Assembly (NCBI RefSeq): GCF_013522705.1
Contig: NZ_JAAMRE010000001.1
Span: 62,001-126,000 of the forward strand
Source of the DNA: Pseudomonas lurida
GTDB lineage: Bacteria > Pseudomonadota > Gammaproteobacteria > Pseudomonadales > Pseudomonadaceae
Direction: 5' to 3'
DNA: 64,000 bases
The notes under the pieces are model-generated. The model had not been told where the DNA came from. It searched no databases and was given only the letters and a program-made list of their open reading frames with translations. Below, one piece after another: positions 26,319 through 36,247 of this stretch. Numbering within the stretch: the stretch's first letter is position 1; each line of letters opens with the position of its first letter. The position numbers and the translations under genes were made by a program.

Positions 26319-26960
26319 ATGACCCTTGAAACCTGGCTGCTGTTCAGCGGCGCTGCCTTGATCGTGATCCTGATTCCCGGCCCGTTGTCGCTGTTGATGA
26401 TCAGCAACAGCCTCAACTATGGCGTGCGCCGTTCGTACCCGGCATTCCTGGGCGGGGTATTTGCCTCGATCTGCCTGCTCAGCGCTTCGGCCCTGGGGCT
26501 TGGCGCATTGTTGCTGGCCTCGGAGCAGCTGTTCAGCGCCCTGAAAATCGTAGGTGCGCTGTATCTGTTCTACCTTGCCTGGCAAAGCTGGCAGCAGTCG
26601 CGCCAGCCGGCCCAAGGTGCCGACGTGCCGCGGACGGCAGCTGTGCCGCGCTTTCGCACGCTGTTTGGCCGCGCATTCGTATTAGGCGCCAGCAACCCCA
26701 AAGACATCCTGTTTTTTGCCGCGTTCCTGCCGCAATTCCTGAGCAGCCAGCAGGCGTTTGTGCCGCAGCTGTTGGTCATGATCGCCACCTGGACCGTGCT
26801 CGACCTGCTGTGCAAGCTGGCCTACGGCCTCGGTGCCCATGGTGCGGCGGGCTATCTGCGCAGCGGCCATGGCCAGAGCTGGTTCAATCGCATCAGTGCG
26901 GCGCTGTTCGGTGCCGCCGGCGTGGCGGCGCTGATCAAGGCTAGGACGGGTTTACTTTGA
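26319..26960 (+). CDS. LysE family translocator
   Basis: The 213-residue protein has about six helices and begins MTLETWLLFSGAALIVILIPGP, the LysE/RhtB N-terminus, with GASNPKDILFFAAFLPQF in the middle. It probably exports amino acids or related metabolites. The ATG at 26319 is preferred because GGAG lies seven bases before it. The end of the coding sequence overlaps the end of the large convergent toxin gene by 20 bases. Confidence 0.9.
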   Translation: MTLETWLLFSGAALIVILIPGPLSLLMISNSLNYGVRRSYPAFLGGVFASICLLSASALGLGALLLASEQLFSALKIVGALYLFYLAWQSWQQSRQPAQGADVPRTAAVPRFRTLFGRAFVLGASNPKDILFFAAFLPQFLSSQQAFVPQLLVMIATWTVLDLLCKLAYGLGAHGAAGYLRSGHGQSWFNRISAALFGAAGVAALIKARTGLL

Positions 26961-29900
26961 CAAAATAGACGGTCGGTGCAAGCGTACCGAGGGTAGGCCA
27001 TTGAACGCCCGCCACGATACGAACCAGGCGGTTTTCTCTCATGGCGCTCTCGACGCCCGCCAATAGAAGCGAATTCGGATTTTTTTTGATCGCGACATTC
27101 ACCCAACTGTCCGTAAGCCTCGTATTCAAAGGAATACCCGATCGCTCCAGCCAATGCGGGGAGATGTAGTACACCCTGTTTGAACTGGACAGAGGATGAG
27201 TCGCGATCAATTCATCAACAGTCCTTCGCCCGCGCAGGACTTGCAGGCGCTGCACGTTGAAACCTTGCTGTTGCAATACGCGCTCGATGCGCGCGCTCTG
27301 CGCAGCGCTTCGCTGAGCGGCACGCCCACGGCCGAGACCGCGACCGCGAGCGCGATCCCGCAGCGCAGGGGCCAATCCGGATACGTTGAAGTCAACGCGA
27401 GTGAAGCCAGGTGCCTTGCCTTCATAGCCGATGTTTATTGTGTCCTGCCTTTCGGTAGGCCGAAGCAGCCTCAGCAGATCATCCGTCTGGCCAAGCCCAT
27501 TAGCGGTCGGGGTCAACCAATTATCCAGCGTCGCGCGGATATTGAGCAGGTGAGTGGCGGTGGCCGGGCGAGACGAATCTGCCAGTTCAATCAGCCTCTG
27601 CGCGGTGAAGACTCGGCTTTGAGAGGTCATCTCAGGGAAAGCGATGCCGACATAATTAGCCAAGGGCCTGTCGAACTGTACGCTGTGCAGCCTCCACTCA
27701 CCGGTTGCGCTGCGTGATACCGGAATGGGCTGCTCTGCAAGCGCAGTGGTTGTCCACCGATCAATATCTACATGCGCGCGTGAAACCAGCGGCTCATTCC
27801 TAGTGATAAACGCAATGCCATCCAACGGTGCATTGGCTCCCTGGTGGAGCAACCGGTAGTACCCCGCCCCTGCCGTCGTCGGACTGTCGTACGTTCTGCC
27901 CACATAGATGACATCGAAGGGAAAATTCGGGGGTTCCATATGCACATGAAACGTCCCCATGGACGACGTAGCAGACAACTGCGTCGTGGAGAGCTGCACT
28001 TTCCAATCACACCAATAGGTCGTCGGCGCCGGTGATTGACGGATGCGGTTTTCGGTCGCCGCGCGCACCACTGGCGGCCGCCAGTCCGGCGCCGGTGACA
28101 CGGGGGCGCGCCATGGGCTCAGCGCCCCCGCGCTGCTGCCCGGCGCAGGTTGAGGAGCGTCCGCGTCGAGCAACCACTCCCTGGAGTGGCGGATGTTCAG
28201 AATCAGTTCGTCTTGCCCTGGCGCGTGTTGATTCTTCAGGCGATACATCGGTTCGTCGCTGCGTCGGTACACCGGGTAATGGTGCACGCCATCCGCCACG
28301 AAGGATTCGCCATTTTTCACATAGATACCGTGTTCGCCCGGCGCTTTTAACGCCACCGCTTCGTCAGGCAACCCTTTGGTTTTGAAGCGCGCCAGGGCGT
28401 CAAGTTGCGTCACGGGTGACGGCACCACACGGGCGCCTCCACTTGTCGTCACCGGCAAGCGACGCATCCGCGCCAACGCTGTCCTCGATCTGGGCCGTAT
28501 CGCGCGCGCAGCAGAGCCGCCCACCTTTTTCGGGCCGGGTACAAAATTCAGTAGCAAATCAATCGCCAACACGGTGCTCATAAAGCCCACATCCAGTGCA
28601 TCTCGTGCGTCACCAAAACGATGAAAACGTCGCGCCGCCAGCAGCAACTCGTAGAAATCGTTGAACATTCCAAAGAGCGGAGAGAAAAAAGCCTTCACCG
28701 CCCGGTCGCGGGTATCGCTCTGCTCACCAAGACGGCGAGTGCGGTAGGCTTGCAACGCTTTGCCGGACTGGCTGGCGGCCTGGGTAGTGCGTTGCAGCTC
28801 AAGCACACTGGCGCGGTACAGCAATGCCTGGGCGTCGCTGTGGGACGTGGCAACGAGGGCCAGCCAGTCAAGCGGGTCACTGGCAATCTGCTCGAGGGCT
28901 TGCTTTTCGATCTCATCCAAAAACGGCACTGGCTCCAGATGTCGAGTGCCAAATGAGCGAATGAACTCGATACCTTGCCAAATGCCTTTGGCCATGACGA
29001 ACGCCGGTATCAGGTCAAGATAATCAAGGGTCGGGCCAGACTGGTCAGCGCCATCGGGATGGTGGACGACTGCCTCGAATGCCCAGCCGGGTGCGACCTG
29101 CCGCGCCAGTGCCTTGACGTTGGCCGGCGACGCACCGAGACGGTTCAGCTCGTCATGGGCATGCTGCAGGCTGCCGTATTCGGTAAGAACCAAATCGTGC
29201 GCAGCCTCGGGCCAATACACCACGCAGAGCCCGGTGCGCTTGTCCTGTACCACGACTATTCCCGCAATGTAGCGATCATGCAGCATCGTGTGCCCAATCA
29301 AATGCACCACGTACAGCTGCAGCTCATGCTGGTTTTTCAGCAAGTCTTGCGGCGTGCGTGCCGCCATAGCCGTGCTGAAGACGCTTTGTGCCGCAGCAGT
29401 GAGCCCCCGCTGGATCGCCGACAAAAGATGATGTTCATAGCCTGTGCGCAATGCGCGATTCAATAACGCCGGAACACGTCCCGCGCCGGGTGCCTGGCTG
29501 CCTGCGACACGCGGATAAAAGACCCGAAGAATCGATGCGTCGTATTGCCCGCCGATATCCAGCGAGGACACCATGCGGATCAAATAATCGGCATTCAGCG
29601 ATTGTTTCCATTCCGGTTGCAGAAAGCGTGCGCGATTGAGTCGCCAGCGTGTCCAGGGCGCCAGCGGGTCGAGGTTATGCATCGCCAGTTGTAACAGACT
29701 GAAGGAGGTACGCGTGACAGTCGGGGTCAATTGGATATTGCGGTCGCCTGCGGTACAGCCGCTTGTCCAGCCACAAAAGCTGCCCTGAACGTCATCAGGC
29801 AGTTCAATAAAGGGTTGGTCGATATCAAGCTCTGGGGAGATGCCGTCCTCGCGCAATCGGGCAGTCAAAACGCGCCGGGCGAAGGTGTACAAGTCAGGCA

Positions 29901-32211
29901 GCTCGTGTTCAAGCCCGGTTCTAAAAGCAAAGGTGCCGCTCAGATAAAGTTTTAGCGAGCGCCTGAAACGTTTACGCTGACCACGCGTTGCGCGCGTCAG
30001 CCAGGCCGGCATGGTTTTGGCTTCGGACGCGGCCTTGCGCACCAGCTCAATGGCGGCCTGGGCCTGGCTCAGGGCGACGTTGGCAGGAATCTTCAACTGT
30101 TGTTCCAGCTCGACGGTCAACAGCGCGCGACTCAACTCGGCATCCTTGACCTCACTGAAAAGACGCACGAGCTCTTCGTGGCTTGTTTGCAGGCGGTCGT
30201 AGCTACCAAGCAGTTTCTTGAGCGCGGCCAGCGCAGGCTTGCCCTTGATGTTCAGGTAGCGTACAGCCAATGTTCGATTGGTCGCATGGGCACGCAGATC
30301 GCGACGCTTGTCACGCTCGATATAACCCCACAGCGGGGAGTCGTCCCGACTGCCCAGGCTTGCCTTGAGGCTTCGGGTCAGTGCCTCCACCCCGGAAAAA
30401 GCCACCACCCCACCGTCCATGCCAAACGCGTACAGCACCACCGGATGCTGGCGGGTCGGAACCCTCATCGCGGGCGCCGTGGTCACCACCCAGACGTTAT
30501 GCAACGCATAGAAGGCGTCCGGCTCACTGCCCACCGCGATCCAATACACCTGGGCATCGCTGTCGGTGCGTTTGTAGGCCCAGGGCTGCTCCACCACATC
30601 AATGACCAGGTCGCGATGCGCCGTGCTTAGAAGCTTGAGCTGGTGCTGCAGGTGAACTTCGCAACGCAGGGCCTCGGTTTGCGCGTTCATGAACAACGTC
30701 ACACGCCGCGCAGTCCACGCACCGCCTGGGCGCTCAGCCCAAAAACCCAGCTCGAGCAAGCGGGCCCGCGCGCCCTTCATCAACGTGTCCAACGCCTGCG
30801 TATGGGCCTTAAGCTGTTCCACCAGCGTCGTGAGCGCCTGATAGGTCGGCGTGTCGGCGCCTGGGTCGGAGGGGTCAAGCAACGCAAGCACCCGTTGTTC
30901 GTAGCGCTTTGCCCGTTCCTGTACGGTGCGCAAGGCCAGCCCGGACGTGGTACTGGCGAAGATAATTTCCGCGCGCCGTCGTCGATGATCCCAATCAAGC
31001 AATTGATCGCCAAGGGCACCGAGTCGAGCGCTGCCGACCATTTGCTTCCTGAACCCCTCCGCGTATGCGAGCAGACGCACGGCGTCCAGCGGCGGTGGCC
31101 GGGGCCGATCACTGGAAAACACGTGCGCGTGGTTGACACTGACCGCACAGGCCAATTCGTTGCTCGATTGCCCTGTGAGCAAGGCCTGCGCGCCCAGTTC
31201 TAACGCATTGCTCATCACCTCAAGGCCGCGCATGACCGTGGAGGCTGCCGACAAGTCAGCAGGCCTGCATAACCCGTTACGACGGTTTAACGGCAGGCAC
31301 TGCCACAGGTCGTGGAGCCGAGACGATTCCAGCTCCAGCAAGCCGCACTGAAGGCTTGCGAAAGAGCGATACTCGTAGAAATTGCGCGCCGCACCCGGCA
31401 GGTGAATAACATGGGGCGCATCCACCGGGTCGCCTTCACGATAGAGGTGCAGTGCGCCCGGGATCGCTACCGCCGAGGTACCTGGCCACATCAACTGAGC
31501 CACGCGCACACTGGCCCAGTCACCGCCCGCGCGCTGGCGCGCCTCGGCGGTCGGCGCATCGATCAGCGCCTTTACCATGGCAATACCTGCACTTGACAGT
31601 TCATCAAGTTGGCGCGCCATAAACGCCTGATCGGCGAACAGCTGCGTGTATAAATCGACCCAACGCTCCCGCCGTGTGCGCCAGGAACCCTGGGCCGGCG
31701 TGTCCCAATAATCGCTCACCGCGTGGGCCAGGCGCTCGAAAAGCCGCATTGCGATAACTCGTCGCAGCACTTGCAGCGGTGTATACGGCAACCGACGTTG
31801 CGGCTCTCCTTCGATGCTCAGGACGGTAAATTGATTGACATTGATCGACACCGAAGGCAGCACCAGCAGCAACAAAGCCCGCTCCGTCAAACTGTCCACT
31901 TTGTGGACCACCCCAGGCGCCTTGGTCTCAGTAAACAACAGGCGGTCGGGGTCAACCTCGAACGCTTTGCGCAGCTCTGCGCGGATCACCGTCAACACCT
32001 TGGGCGAACGCCCTATCAGACGAGAGAGGGCTTGGGTCGACTCTCGGCAACGGCGCTCGGCAAGACCGATCTGATTGATCAGGCGGCTGGGATGGGCGCA
32101 GGTGTTGACTCGTCGGGTCAACTGGTCGCGAATGAACTGCGACGCTGCTTCGACCGCGGCGTCGGAATCAGCGCCGTCGGGTGGTGACAGGCTGAAGGGC
32201 GGTGAGGACAT
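26941..32211 (-). CDS. dermonecrotic-toxin-like giant protein, 1756 aa
   Basis: I assign this to the Pseudomonas dermonecrotic-toxin (ToxA_N/DUF6543-like) proteins by overall pattern. A long helical N-terminal region (residues 20-300, LTERALLLLVLPSVSINVNQ) comes first. A second similar module starts near residue 733 (MPAWLTRATRGQRKRF), with LAMHNLDPLAPWTRWRLNRA and VSSLDIGGQYDASILRVF. A hydrophobic segment lies near 1200-1225 (VLAIDLLLNFVPGPKK). From about 1400 a separate C-terminal domain follows (YWCDWKVQLSTTQL to PTVYFVKVNPS) that I do not recognise and that may be the effector. There is no signal peptide. It is monocistronic and convergent with the LysE gene. No immunity gene is obvious. 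Confidence 0.75.
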   Translation of the reverse strand: MSSPPFSLSPPDGADSDAAVEAASQFIRDQLTRRVNTCAHPSRLINQIGLAERRCRESTQALSRLIGRSPKVLTVIRAELRKAFEVDPDRLLFTETKAPGVVHKVDSLTERALLLLVLPSVSINVNQFTVLSIEGEPQRRLPYTPLQVLRRVIAMRLFERLAHAVSDYWDTPAQGSWRTRRERWVDLYTQLFADQAFMARQLDELSSAGIAMVKALIDAPTAEARQRAGGDWASVRVAQLMWPGTSAVAIPGALHLYREGDPVDAPHVIHLPGAARNFYEYRSFASLQCGLLELESSRLHDLWQCLPLNRRNGLCRPADLSAASTVMRGLEVMSNALELGAQALLTGQSSNELACAVSVNHAHVFSSDRPRPPPLDAVRLLAYAEGFRKQMVGSARLGALGDQLLDWDHRRRRAEIIFASTTSGLALRTVQERAKRYEQRVLALLDPSDPGADTPTYQALTTLVEQLKAHTQALDTLMKGARARLLELGFWAERPGGAWTARRVTLFMNAQTEALRCEVHLQHQLKLLSTAHRDLVIDVVEQPWAYKRTDSDAQVYWIAVGSEPDAFYALHNVWVVTTAPAMRVPTRQHPVVLYAFGMDGGVVAFSGVEALTRSLKASLGSRDDSPLWGYIERDKRRDLRAHATNRTLAVRYLNIKGKPALAALKKLLGSYDRLQTSHEELVRLFSEVKDAELSRALLTVELEQQLKIPANVALSQAQAAIELVRKAASEAKTMPAWLTRATRGQRKRFRRSLKLYLSGTFAFRTGLEHELPDLYTFARRVLTARLREDGISPELDIDQPFIELPDDVQGSFCGWTSGCTAGDRNIQLTPTVTRTSFSLLQLAMHNLDPLAPWTRWRLNRARFLQPEWKQSLNADYLIRMVSSLDIGGQYDASILRVFYPRVAGSQAPGAGRVPALLNRALRTGYEHHLLSAIQRGLTAAAQSVFSTAMAARTPQDLLKNQHELQLYVVHLIGHTMLHDRYIAGIVVVQDKRTGLCVVYWPEAAHDLVLTEYGSLQHAHDELNRLGASPANVKALARQVAPGWAFEAVVHHPDGADQSGPTLDYLDLIPAFVMAKGIWQGIEFIRSFGTRHLEPVPFLDEIEKQALEQIASDPLDWLALVATSHSDAQALLYRASVLELQRTTQAASQSGKALQAYRTRRLGEQSDTRDRAVKAFFSPLFGMFNDFYELLLAARRFHRFGDARDALDVGFMSTVLAIDLLLNFVPGPKKVGGSAARAIRPRSRTALARMRRLPVTTSGGARVVPSPVTQLDALARFKTKGLPDEAVALKAPGEHGIYVKNGESFVADGVHHYPVYRRSDEPMYRLKNQHAPGQDELILNIRHSREWLLDADAPQPAPGSSAGALSPWRAPVSPAPDWRPPVVRAATENRIRQSPAPTTYWCDWKVQLSTTQLSATSSMGTFHVHMEPPNFPFDVIYVGRTYDSPTTAGAGYYRLLHQGANAPLDGIAFITRNEPLVSRAHVDIDRWTTTALAEQPIPVSRSATGEWRLHSVQFDRPLANYVGIAFPEMTSQSRVFTAQRLIELADSSRPATATHLLNIRATLDNWLTPTANGLGQTDDLLRLLRPTERQDTINIGYEGKAPGFTRVDFNVSGLAPALRDRARGRGLGRGRAAQRSAAQSARIERVLQQQGFNVQRLQVLRGRRTVDELIATHPLSSSNRVYYISPHWLERSGIPLNTRLTDSWVNVAIKKNPNSLLLAGVESAMRENRLVRIVAGVQWPTLGTLAPTVYFVKVNPS

Positions 32212-32292
32212 AGCGTTTTCGTCTCTATGATGAAAAGGCCAAGCCTATGCACCGCAGCGCCTCAAGGGGCGCTAGATAGTTGAATGTGTGAC

Positions 32293-32323
32293 GAAAGAAA
32301 AAAAGCCCGCAGTGTGGGCGGGC
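32293..32323 (-). terminator. intrinsic terminator of uraH
   Basis: Reading leftward, GCCCGC (the reverse complement of 32318-32323), a six-base loop and GCGGGC form a stem, followed by a T-run (the A-run at 32293-32304 on the plus strand). It sits about 40 bases past the uraH stop. Confidence 0.8.
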
Positions 32324-32364
32324 GAAACCAACGAAGAGCTTTGGGGGTGATGCGCGGTGACGAC

Positions 32365-32718
32365 TCAGCTACCGCGATAGGTCGAGTAGCTGTAAGGCGA
32401 AATCAGTAAGGGCACATGGTAGTGATCCTGTTCGGCGCTGATGCCGAAACGCAGCACCACTACGTCCAGAAAGGCCGGCTGCGGCAGTTGCACGCCGCGG
32501 GCGCGGTAGTAGTCGCCCGCGCTGAACTGCACTTGGTAGACGCCGCTGCGATAGTCGTCGCCTTGCAGCAGCGGCGCGTCACAACGGCCGTCGCTGTTGG
32601 TCACCGCAGTGGCCACCAGTTCCAGTTGCGTGCCTTCGACGCGGTACAGTTCGACCTTGATGGCGCTGCCGGGGCAGCCGTGGGCCGCGTCGAGTACGTG
32701 TGTGGTCAGTCGTCCCAT
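32365..32718 (-). CDS. uraH: 5-hydroxyisourate hydrolase
   Basis: The 117-residue transthyretin-like enzyme begins MGRLTTHVLDAAHGCPG (catalytic His in LTTHVLD) and ends in the diagnostic YSTYRGS tetrapeptide region. It hydrolyses 5-hydroxyisourate to OHCU, the step between PuuD and UraD. It is transcribed away from the puuE operon, and the 379-base gap contains two shared operator-like palindromes. Confidence 0.96.
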   Translation of the reverse strand: MGRLTTHVLDAAHGCPGSAIKVELYRVEGTQLELVATAVTNSDGRCDAPLLQGDDYRSGVYQVQFSAGDYYRARGVQLPQPAFLDVVVLRFGISAEQDHYHVPLLISPYSYSTYRGS

Positions 32719-33097
32719 GGGTCGGGGCTCCGTTCAGTCAGGTCAATGAGGCCGCACTTTTTCAGGGCGAGAAAAACGTGGCGATGGCTGATTAAGACAC
32801 TTTCAACGAAAATTGTACACAATAAAAATGACAAATTTCAGCCTGCGCCGCTTGGCCCAGTGCTGGTGTTTGAATTCTTGGTAATCCTCGCTTTTGAACG
32901 ACCTTTTAGACATTTACTGACCGACCGGGCAAGTTTCTTGCAGTGCTAAGCTGTGCAAGCGGTCTGGAAAAAATGCGGAAATACAGGCTTACAAAGTGGC
33001 TATCAAGTTGTATACAATCAGCCCATCGCTGTGACGCCACCCAGTCTTTCCGCTGGCCGCCACACACTCGCTACCACGCACAAGAAGGAAGACTGCA
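32719..33097. promoter_or_regulatory. divergent control region with two palindromic operators
   Basis: The gap between uraH and puuE is AT-rich and holds ATTGT-ac-ACAAT at 32812-32823 and TTGTATACAA at 33008-33017. Both match the palindrome before the purine permease at 24786. One copy lies about 95 bases from uraH and the other about 80 bases from puuE, the expected positions for control of each promoter. No regulator gene is nearby. Confidence 0.6.
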
Positions 33098-34024
33098 GTG
33101 AGCGCTGACTACCCACGCGACCTGATCGGTTACGGCAGTAACCCTCCTCATCCCCACTGGCCGGGCAAGGCGCGCATTGCCTTGTCGTTCGTACTCAACT
33201 ACGAAGAGGGCGGTGAACGCAACATTTTGCACGGCGATAAAGAGTCGGAGGCGTTCCTTTCGGAAATGGTCTCGGCCCAGCCGCTGCAAGGCGAGCGCAA
33301 CATGAGCATGGAGTCGCTGTATGAATACGGCAGCCGTGCGGGGGTGTGGCGCATCCTTAAGTTGTTCAAACAATTCGATATCCCGCTGACCATCTTCGCC
33401 GTGGCCATGGCCGCCCAGCGTCACCCGGACGTGATCCGCGCCATGGTCGCCGCCGGTCACGAGATCTGCAGCCACGGTTACCGCTGGATCGACTACCAGT
33501 ACATGGACGAAGCGCAGGAACGCGAGCATATGCTCGAAGCCATCCGCATCCTTACCGAACTGACCGGTGAACGGCCACTGGGCTGGTACACCGGGCGCAC
33601 CGGCCCCAACACCCGGCGGCTGGTGATGGAGGAAGGCGGCTTTCTCTATGACTGCGACACCTACGACGACGACCTGCCTTACTGGGAACCGAACACCCCC
33701 ACCGGCAAGCCGCACCTGGTGATCCCCTACACGCTGGACACCAACGACATGCGCTTCACCCAGGTGCAGGGGTTCAACAAGGGCGATGACTTTTTCGAGT
33801 ACCTCAAGGATGCGTTCGACGTGCTTTATGCCGAAGGCGCCGAAGCCCCGAAAATGCTCTCCATCGGCCTGCATTGCCGTCTGATCGGTCGCCCGGCGCG
33901 CCTGGCCTCGCTCAAACGCTTTATCGAATACGCCAAAAGCCACGAACAGGTGTGGTTCACCCGCCGCGTCGACATCGCCCGTCACTGGCAAGCCACTCAC
34001 CCTTACAAGGGAGCGGCGAAATGA
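33098..34024 (+). CDS. puuE: allantoinase (polysaccharide-deacetylase-fold, PuuE)
   Basis: The 308-residue protein has the PuuE pattern: YPRDLIGYGSNPPHPHWPG at the N-terminus, SFVLNYEEGGERNILHGD, EICSHGYRWIDYQ (metal-region His) and WYTGRTGPNTRRLV. It hydrolyses allantoin to allantoate without relation to amidohydrolase allantoinases. I start it at GTG 33098, after AAGGAAGACTGCA. It leads the puuE-uraD-alc-allA-puuD group and overlaps uraD by four bases. Confidence 0.96.
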   Translation: MSADYPRDLIGYGSNPPHPHWPGKARIALSFVLNYEEGGERNILHGDKESEAFLSEMVSAQPLQGERNMSMESLYEYGSRAGVWRILKLFKQFDIPLTIFAVAMAAQRHPDVIRAMVAAGHEICSHGYRWIDYQYMDEAQEREHMLEAIRILTELTGERPLGWYTGRTGPNTRRLVMEEGGFLYDCDTYDDDLPYWEPNTPTGKPHLVIPYTLDTNDMRFTQVQGFNKGDDFFEYLKDAFDVLYAEGAEAPKMLSIGLHCRLIGRPARLASLKRFIEYAKSHEQVWFTRRVDIARHWQATHPYKGAAK

Positions 34025-34536
34025 CTGCGTTCCGAACCCTGCAACCCTCGACCTTAAGCCGTGATGCTTTCGTGCAGGCCTTTGCCGATATCTACGAACA
34101 CTCGCCATGGGTGGCCGAAAAGGCCTTCGACCTGGGCCAGGACGCGTCGATCGATCAGATCGAAACTCTGCACCAGCGCATGAGCGATATCCTGTTGAGT
34201 GCTGATCACGCCTCGCAACTGGCGCTGATCAATGCTCACCCCGACCTGGCCGGAAAAGCTGCCGTCCAGGGCCAACTGACCCAAGCCAGCACCGATGAAC
34301 AAGCGGGCGCGGGTATTCACCAATGCACGGCCGAAGAGTTCTCGCGCTTCACCGAGCTGAATGAGGCCTACAAAGCCAAGTTCAAGTTTCCCTTCATCAT
34401 GGCGGTAAAAGGCAGCAACCGGCATCAGATCCTCGCCGCGTTCGAAACGCGCATCCACAATTCGGCAGACACCGAGTTCAAGTGCGCCCTGGACGAGATC
34501 AACAAGATCGCGTTGTTCCGTTTACTGACCCTCTAA
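34021..34536 (+). CDS. uraD: OHCU decarboxylase
   Basis: The 171-residue protein carries the UraD motifs: [33 protein letters not shown] (catalytic His within NAHPDL), [20 protein letters not shown] and FETRIHNS. It converts OHCU to (S)-allantoin. The ATG at 34021 overlaps the puuE stop (ATGA), so the pair is translationally coupled. Confidence 0.96.
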   Translation: MTAFRTLQPSTLSRDAFVQAFADIYEHSPWVAEKAFDLGQDASIDQIETLHQRMSDILLSADHASQLALINAHPDLAGKAAVQGQLTQASTDEQAGAGIHQCTAEEFSRFTELNEAYKAKFKFPFIMAVKGSNRHQILAAFETRIHNSADTEFKCALDEINKIALFRLLTL

Positions 34537-34576
34537 ACACCATCCCCAGCCACTCTATCTAAGGCAGACAAGAAGA

Positions 34577-35572
34577 ATGAAAGCGCAACCCGTACCTTTC
34601 GAAAAGTTCGTCAACCTGGCCGACGCCCGCTTGGGCACCAAGATCATCTCCGTGACCGATGACTGGTTCGCCGACGCCAACCGCTTGTTCCAGCCGACCC
34701 CGGCCGTGTGGAAGGAGGGCGTGTTCGATGACAACGGCAAGTGGATGGACGGCTGGGAGTCGCGCCGCAAGCGCTTCGAAGGTTACGACAGCGCAGTGAT
34801 CCGCCTGGGCGTGCCGGGTTCGATCAAGGGCGTGGACATCGACACTTCATTCTTCACCGGCAACTACCCGCCGTCGGCCTCCCTGGAAGCCTGCTTCCTG
34901 GCCTCCGGCGAGCCTGACGCAAATACCCAGTGGACCGAAGTACTGTCGGCCGTCGAGCTGCAGGGCAACAGCCACCACTACCACGAGATCAACAACGACC
35001 AGGCGTTCAGCCACTTGCGTTTCAACATCTACCCGGATGGCGGCGTGGCGCGTCTGCGTGTGTACGGCGTGCCGTTCCGCGACTGGTCGGTGGTGGGCGA
35101 CAACGAACAAGTCGACCTGGCGGCGGCGCTCAACGGCGGTCGCGCCCTGGCGTGCTCCGACGAACACTTCGGCCGCATGAGCAACATCCTCAACCCAGGC
35201 CGTGGCATCAACATGGGCGATGGCTGGGAAACCGCGCGTCGCCGCACGCCAGGCAATGACTGGGTGATTGTCGCCCTGGGTCATCCGGGCGAGATCGAAA
35301 AAATCATCGTCGACACCCTGCACTTCAAGGGCAACTACCCGGACACCTGCTCGATCCAGGGTGCTTTCGTGAAAGGCGGCACCGACAGCCAGATCGAAAC
35401 CCAGTCGCTGTTCTGGCGCGAACTGCTGCCGGCGCAGAAGCTGGAAATGCACGCCGAACATACCTTTGCCGAGCAGATCAAGGCGCTGGGGCCGATTACC
35501 CACATCCGCCTGAACGTGTTCCCGGATGGGGGTGTAAGCCGCCTGCGCGTGCTGGGCAAGGTCGCTAAATAA
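34577..35572 (+). CDS. alc: allantoicase
   Basis: The 331-residue enzyme consists of two homologous beta-sandwich halves, each with a [18 protein letters not shown] / [20 protein letters not shown] strand pair and an [18 protein letters not shown] / [18 protein letters not shown] end. This internal duplication is typical of allantoicase. It converts allantoate to ureidoglycolate and urea. The start follows AGACAAGAAGA. Confidence 0.97.
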   Translation: MKAQPVPFEKFVNLADARLGTKIISVTDDWFADANRLFQPTPAVWKEGVFDDNGKWMDGWESRRKRFEGYDSAVIRLGVPGSIKGVDIDTSFFTGNYPPSASLEACFLASGEPDANTQWTEVLSAVELQGNSHHYHEINNDQAFSHLRFNIYPDGGVARLRVYGVPFRDWSVVGDNEQVDLAAALNGGRALACSDEHFGRMSNILNPGRGINMGDGWETARRRTPGNDWVIVALGHPGEIEKIIVDTLHFKGNYPDTCSIQGAFVKGGTDSQIETQSLFWRELLPAQKLEMHAEHTFAEQIKALGPITHIRLNVFPDGGVSRLRVLGKVAK

Positions 35573-35584
35573 GCGGTGAACCCA

Positions 35585-35650
35585 ATCGCGGGCAAGCCCG
35601 CTCCCACATTTGGAATGCATTCCCCTGTGGGAACGGGCTTGCCCGCGATA
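35585..35650. repeat. inverted REP pair (REPIN)
   Basis: Two inverted copies of the core GGGAgCGGGCTTGCCCGCGAT face each other across about 25 bases, between alc and allA in the same operon. The pair could form one long hairpin and lower downstream message, giving less allA than alc. Confidence 0.85.
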
Positions 35651-35692
35651 GCAATAGACCAGACAACACAGAACTCGGATAAGAAGACAGCC

Positions 35693-36196
35693 ATGCGCAC
35701 ACTGATGATCGAACCCCTGACCAAAGAAGCCTTCGCCCCTTTCGGAGACGTTATCGAAACCGACGGCAGCGATCACTTCATGATCAACAACGGGTCGACC
35801 ATGCGCTTTCACAAATTGGCCACGGTCGAAACCGCGAAGCCGGAAGACCACGCCATCATCAGCATCTTCCGCGCCGACGCGCAGGACATGCCGCTGACCG
35901 TGTGCATGCTGGAGAGACACCCGCTGGGCAGCCAGGCTTTCATTCCGCTGCTCGGCAACCCCTTTCTGATCGTGGTCGCGCCACTTGGCGATGTACCTGT
36001 ATCAGGCTTGGTCCGCGCCTTCGTCACCAACGGCAGGCAGGGCATTAATTACCATCGCGGCGTCTGGCACCACCCGGTGCTGACGATCGAAAAGCGGGAT
36101 GACTTCCTGGTGGTTGATCGCAGTGGCACAGGCAATAACTGCGATGAGCATTTTTTCCAAGAGGATGAGCGGTTGATCCTCGCCCCCCACCAATAA
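35693..36196 (+). CDS. allA: ureidoglycolate lyase
   Basis: The 167-residue cupin-fold protein begins MRTLMIEPLTKEAFAPFGDV and has INYHRGVWHHPVLTI and DFLVVDRSGTGNNCDEHFF, the AllA signature. It splits ureidoglycolate into glyoxylate and urea, the last step here. The ATG at 35693 fits the family start; GAAGACAGCC lies just before it. Confidence 0.95.
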   Translation: MRTLMIEPLTKEAFAPFGDVIETDGSDHFMINNGSTMRFHKLATVETAKPEDHAIISIFRADAQDMPLTVCMLERHPLGSQAFIPLLGNPFLIVVAPLGDVPVSGLVRAFVTNGRQGINYHRGVWHHPVLTIEKRDDFLVVDRSGTGNNCDEHFFQEDERLILAPHQ

Positions 36197-36247
36197 GAGA
36201 AGGCCGGATCACCCGACAACAAGGGTGACAGGCGAGAGGTAAAGACT

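Noticed and set aside
26941..26960. A frameshift or assembly error where the LysE and toxin genes overlap
   Set aside because: Both genes end normally with family-typical C-termini; a 20-base convergent overlap is ordinary.
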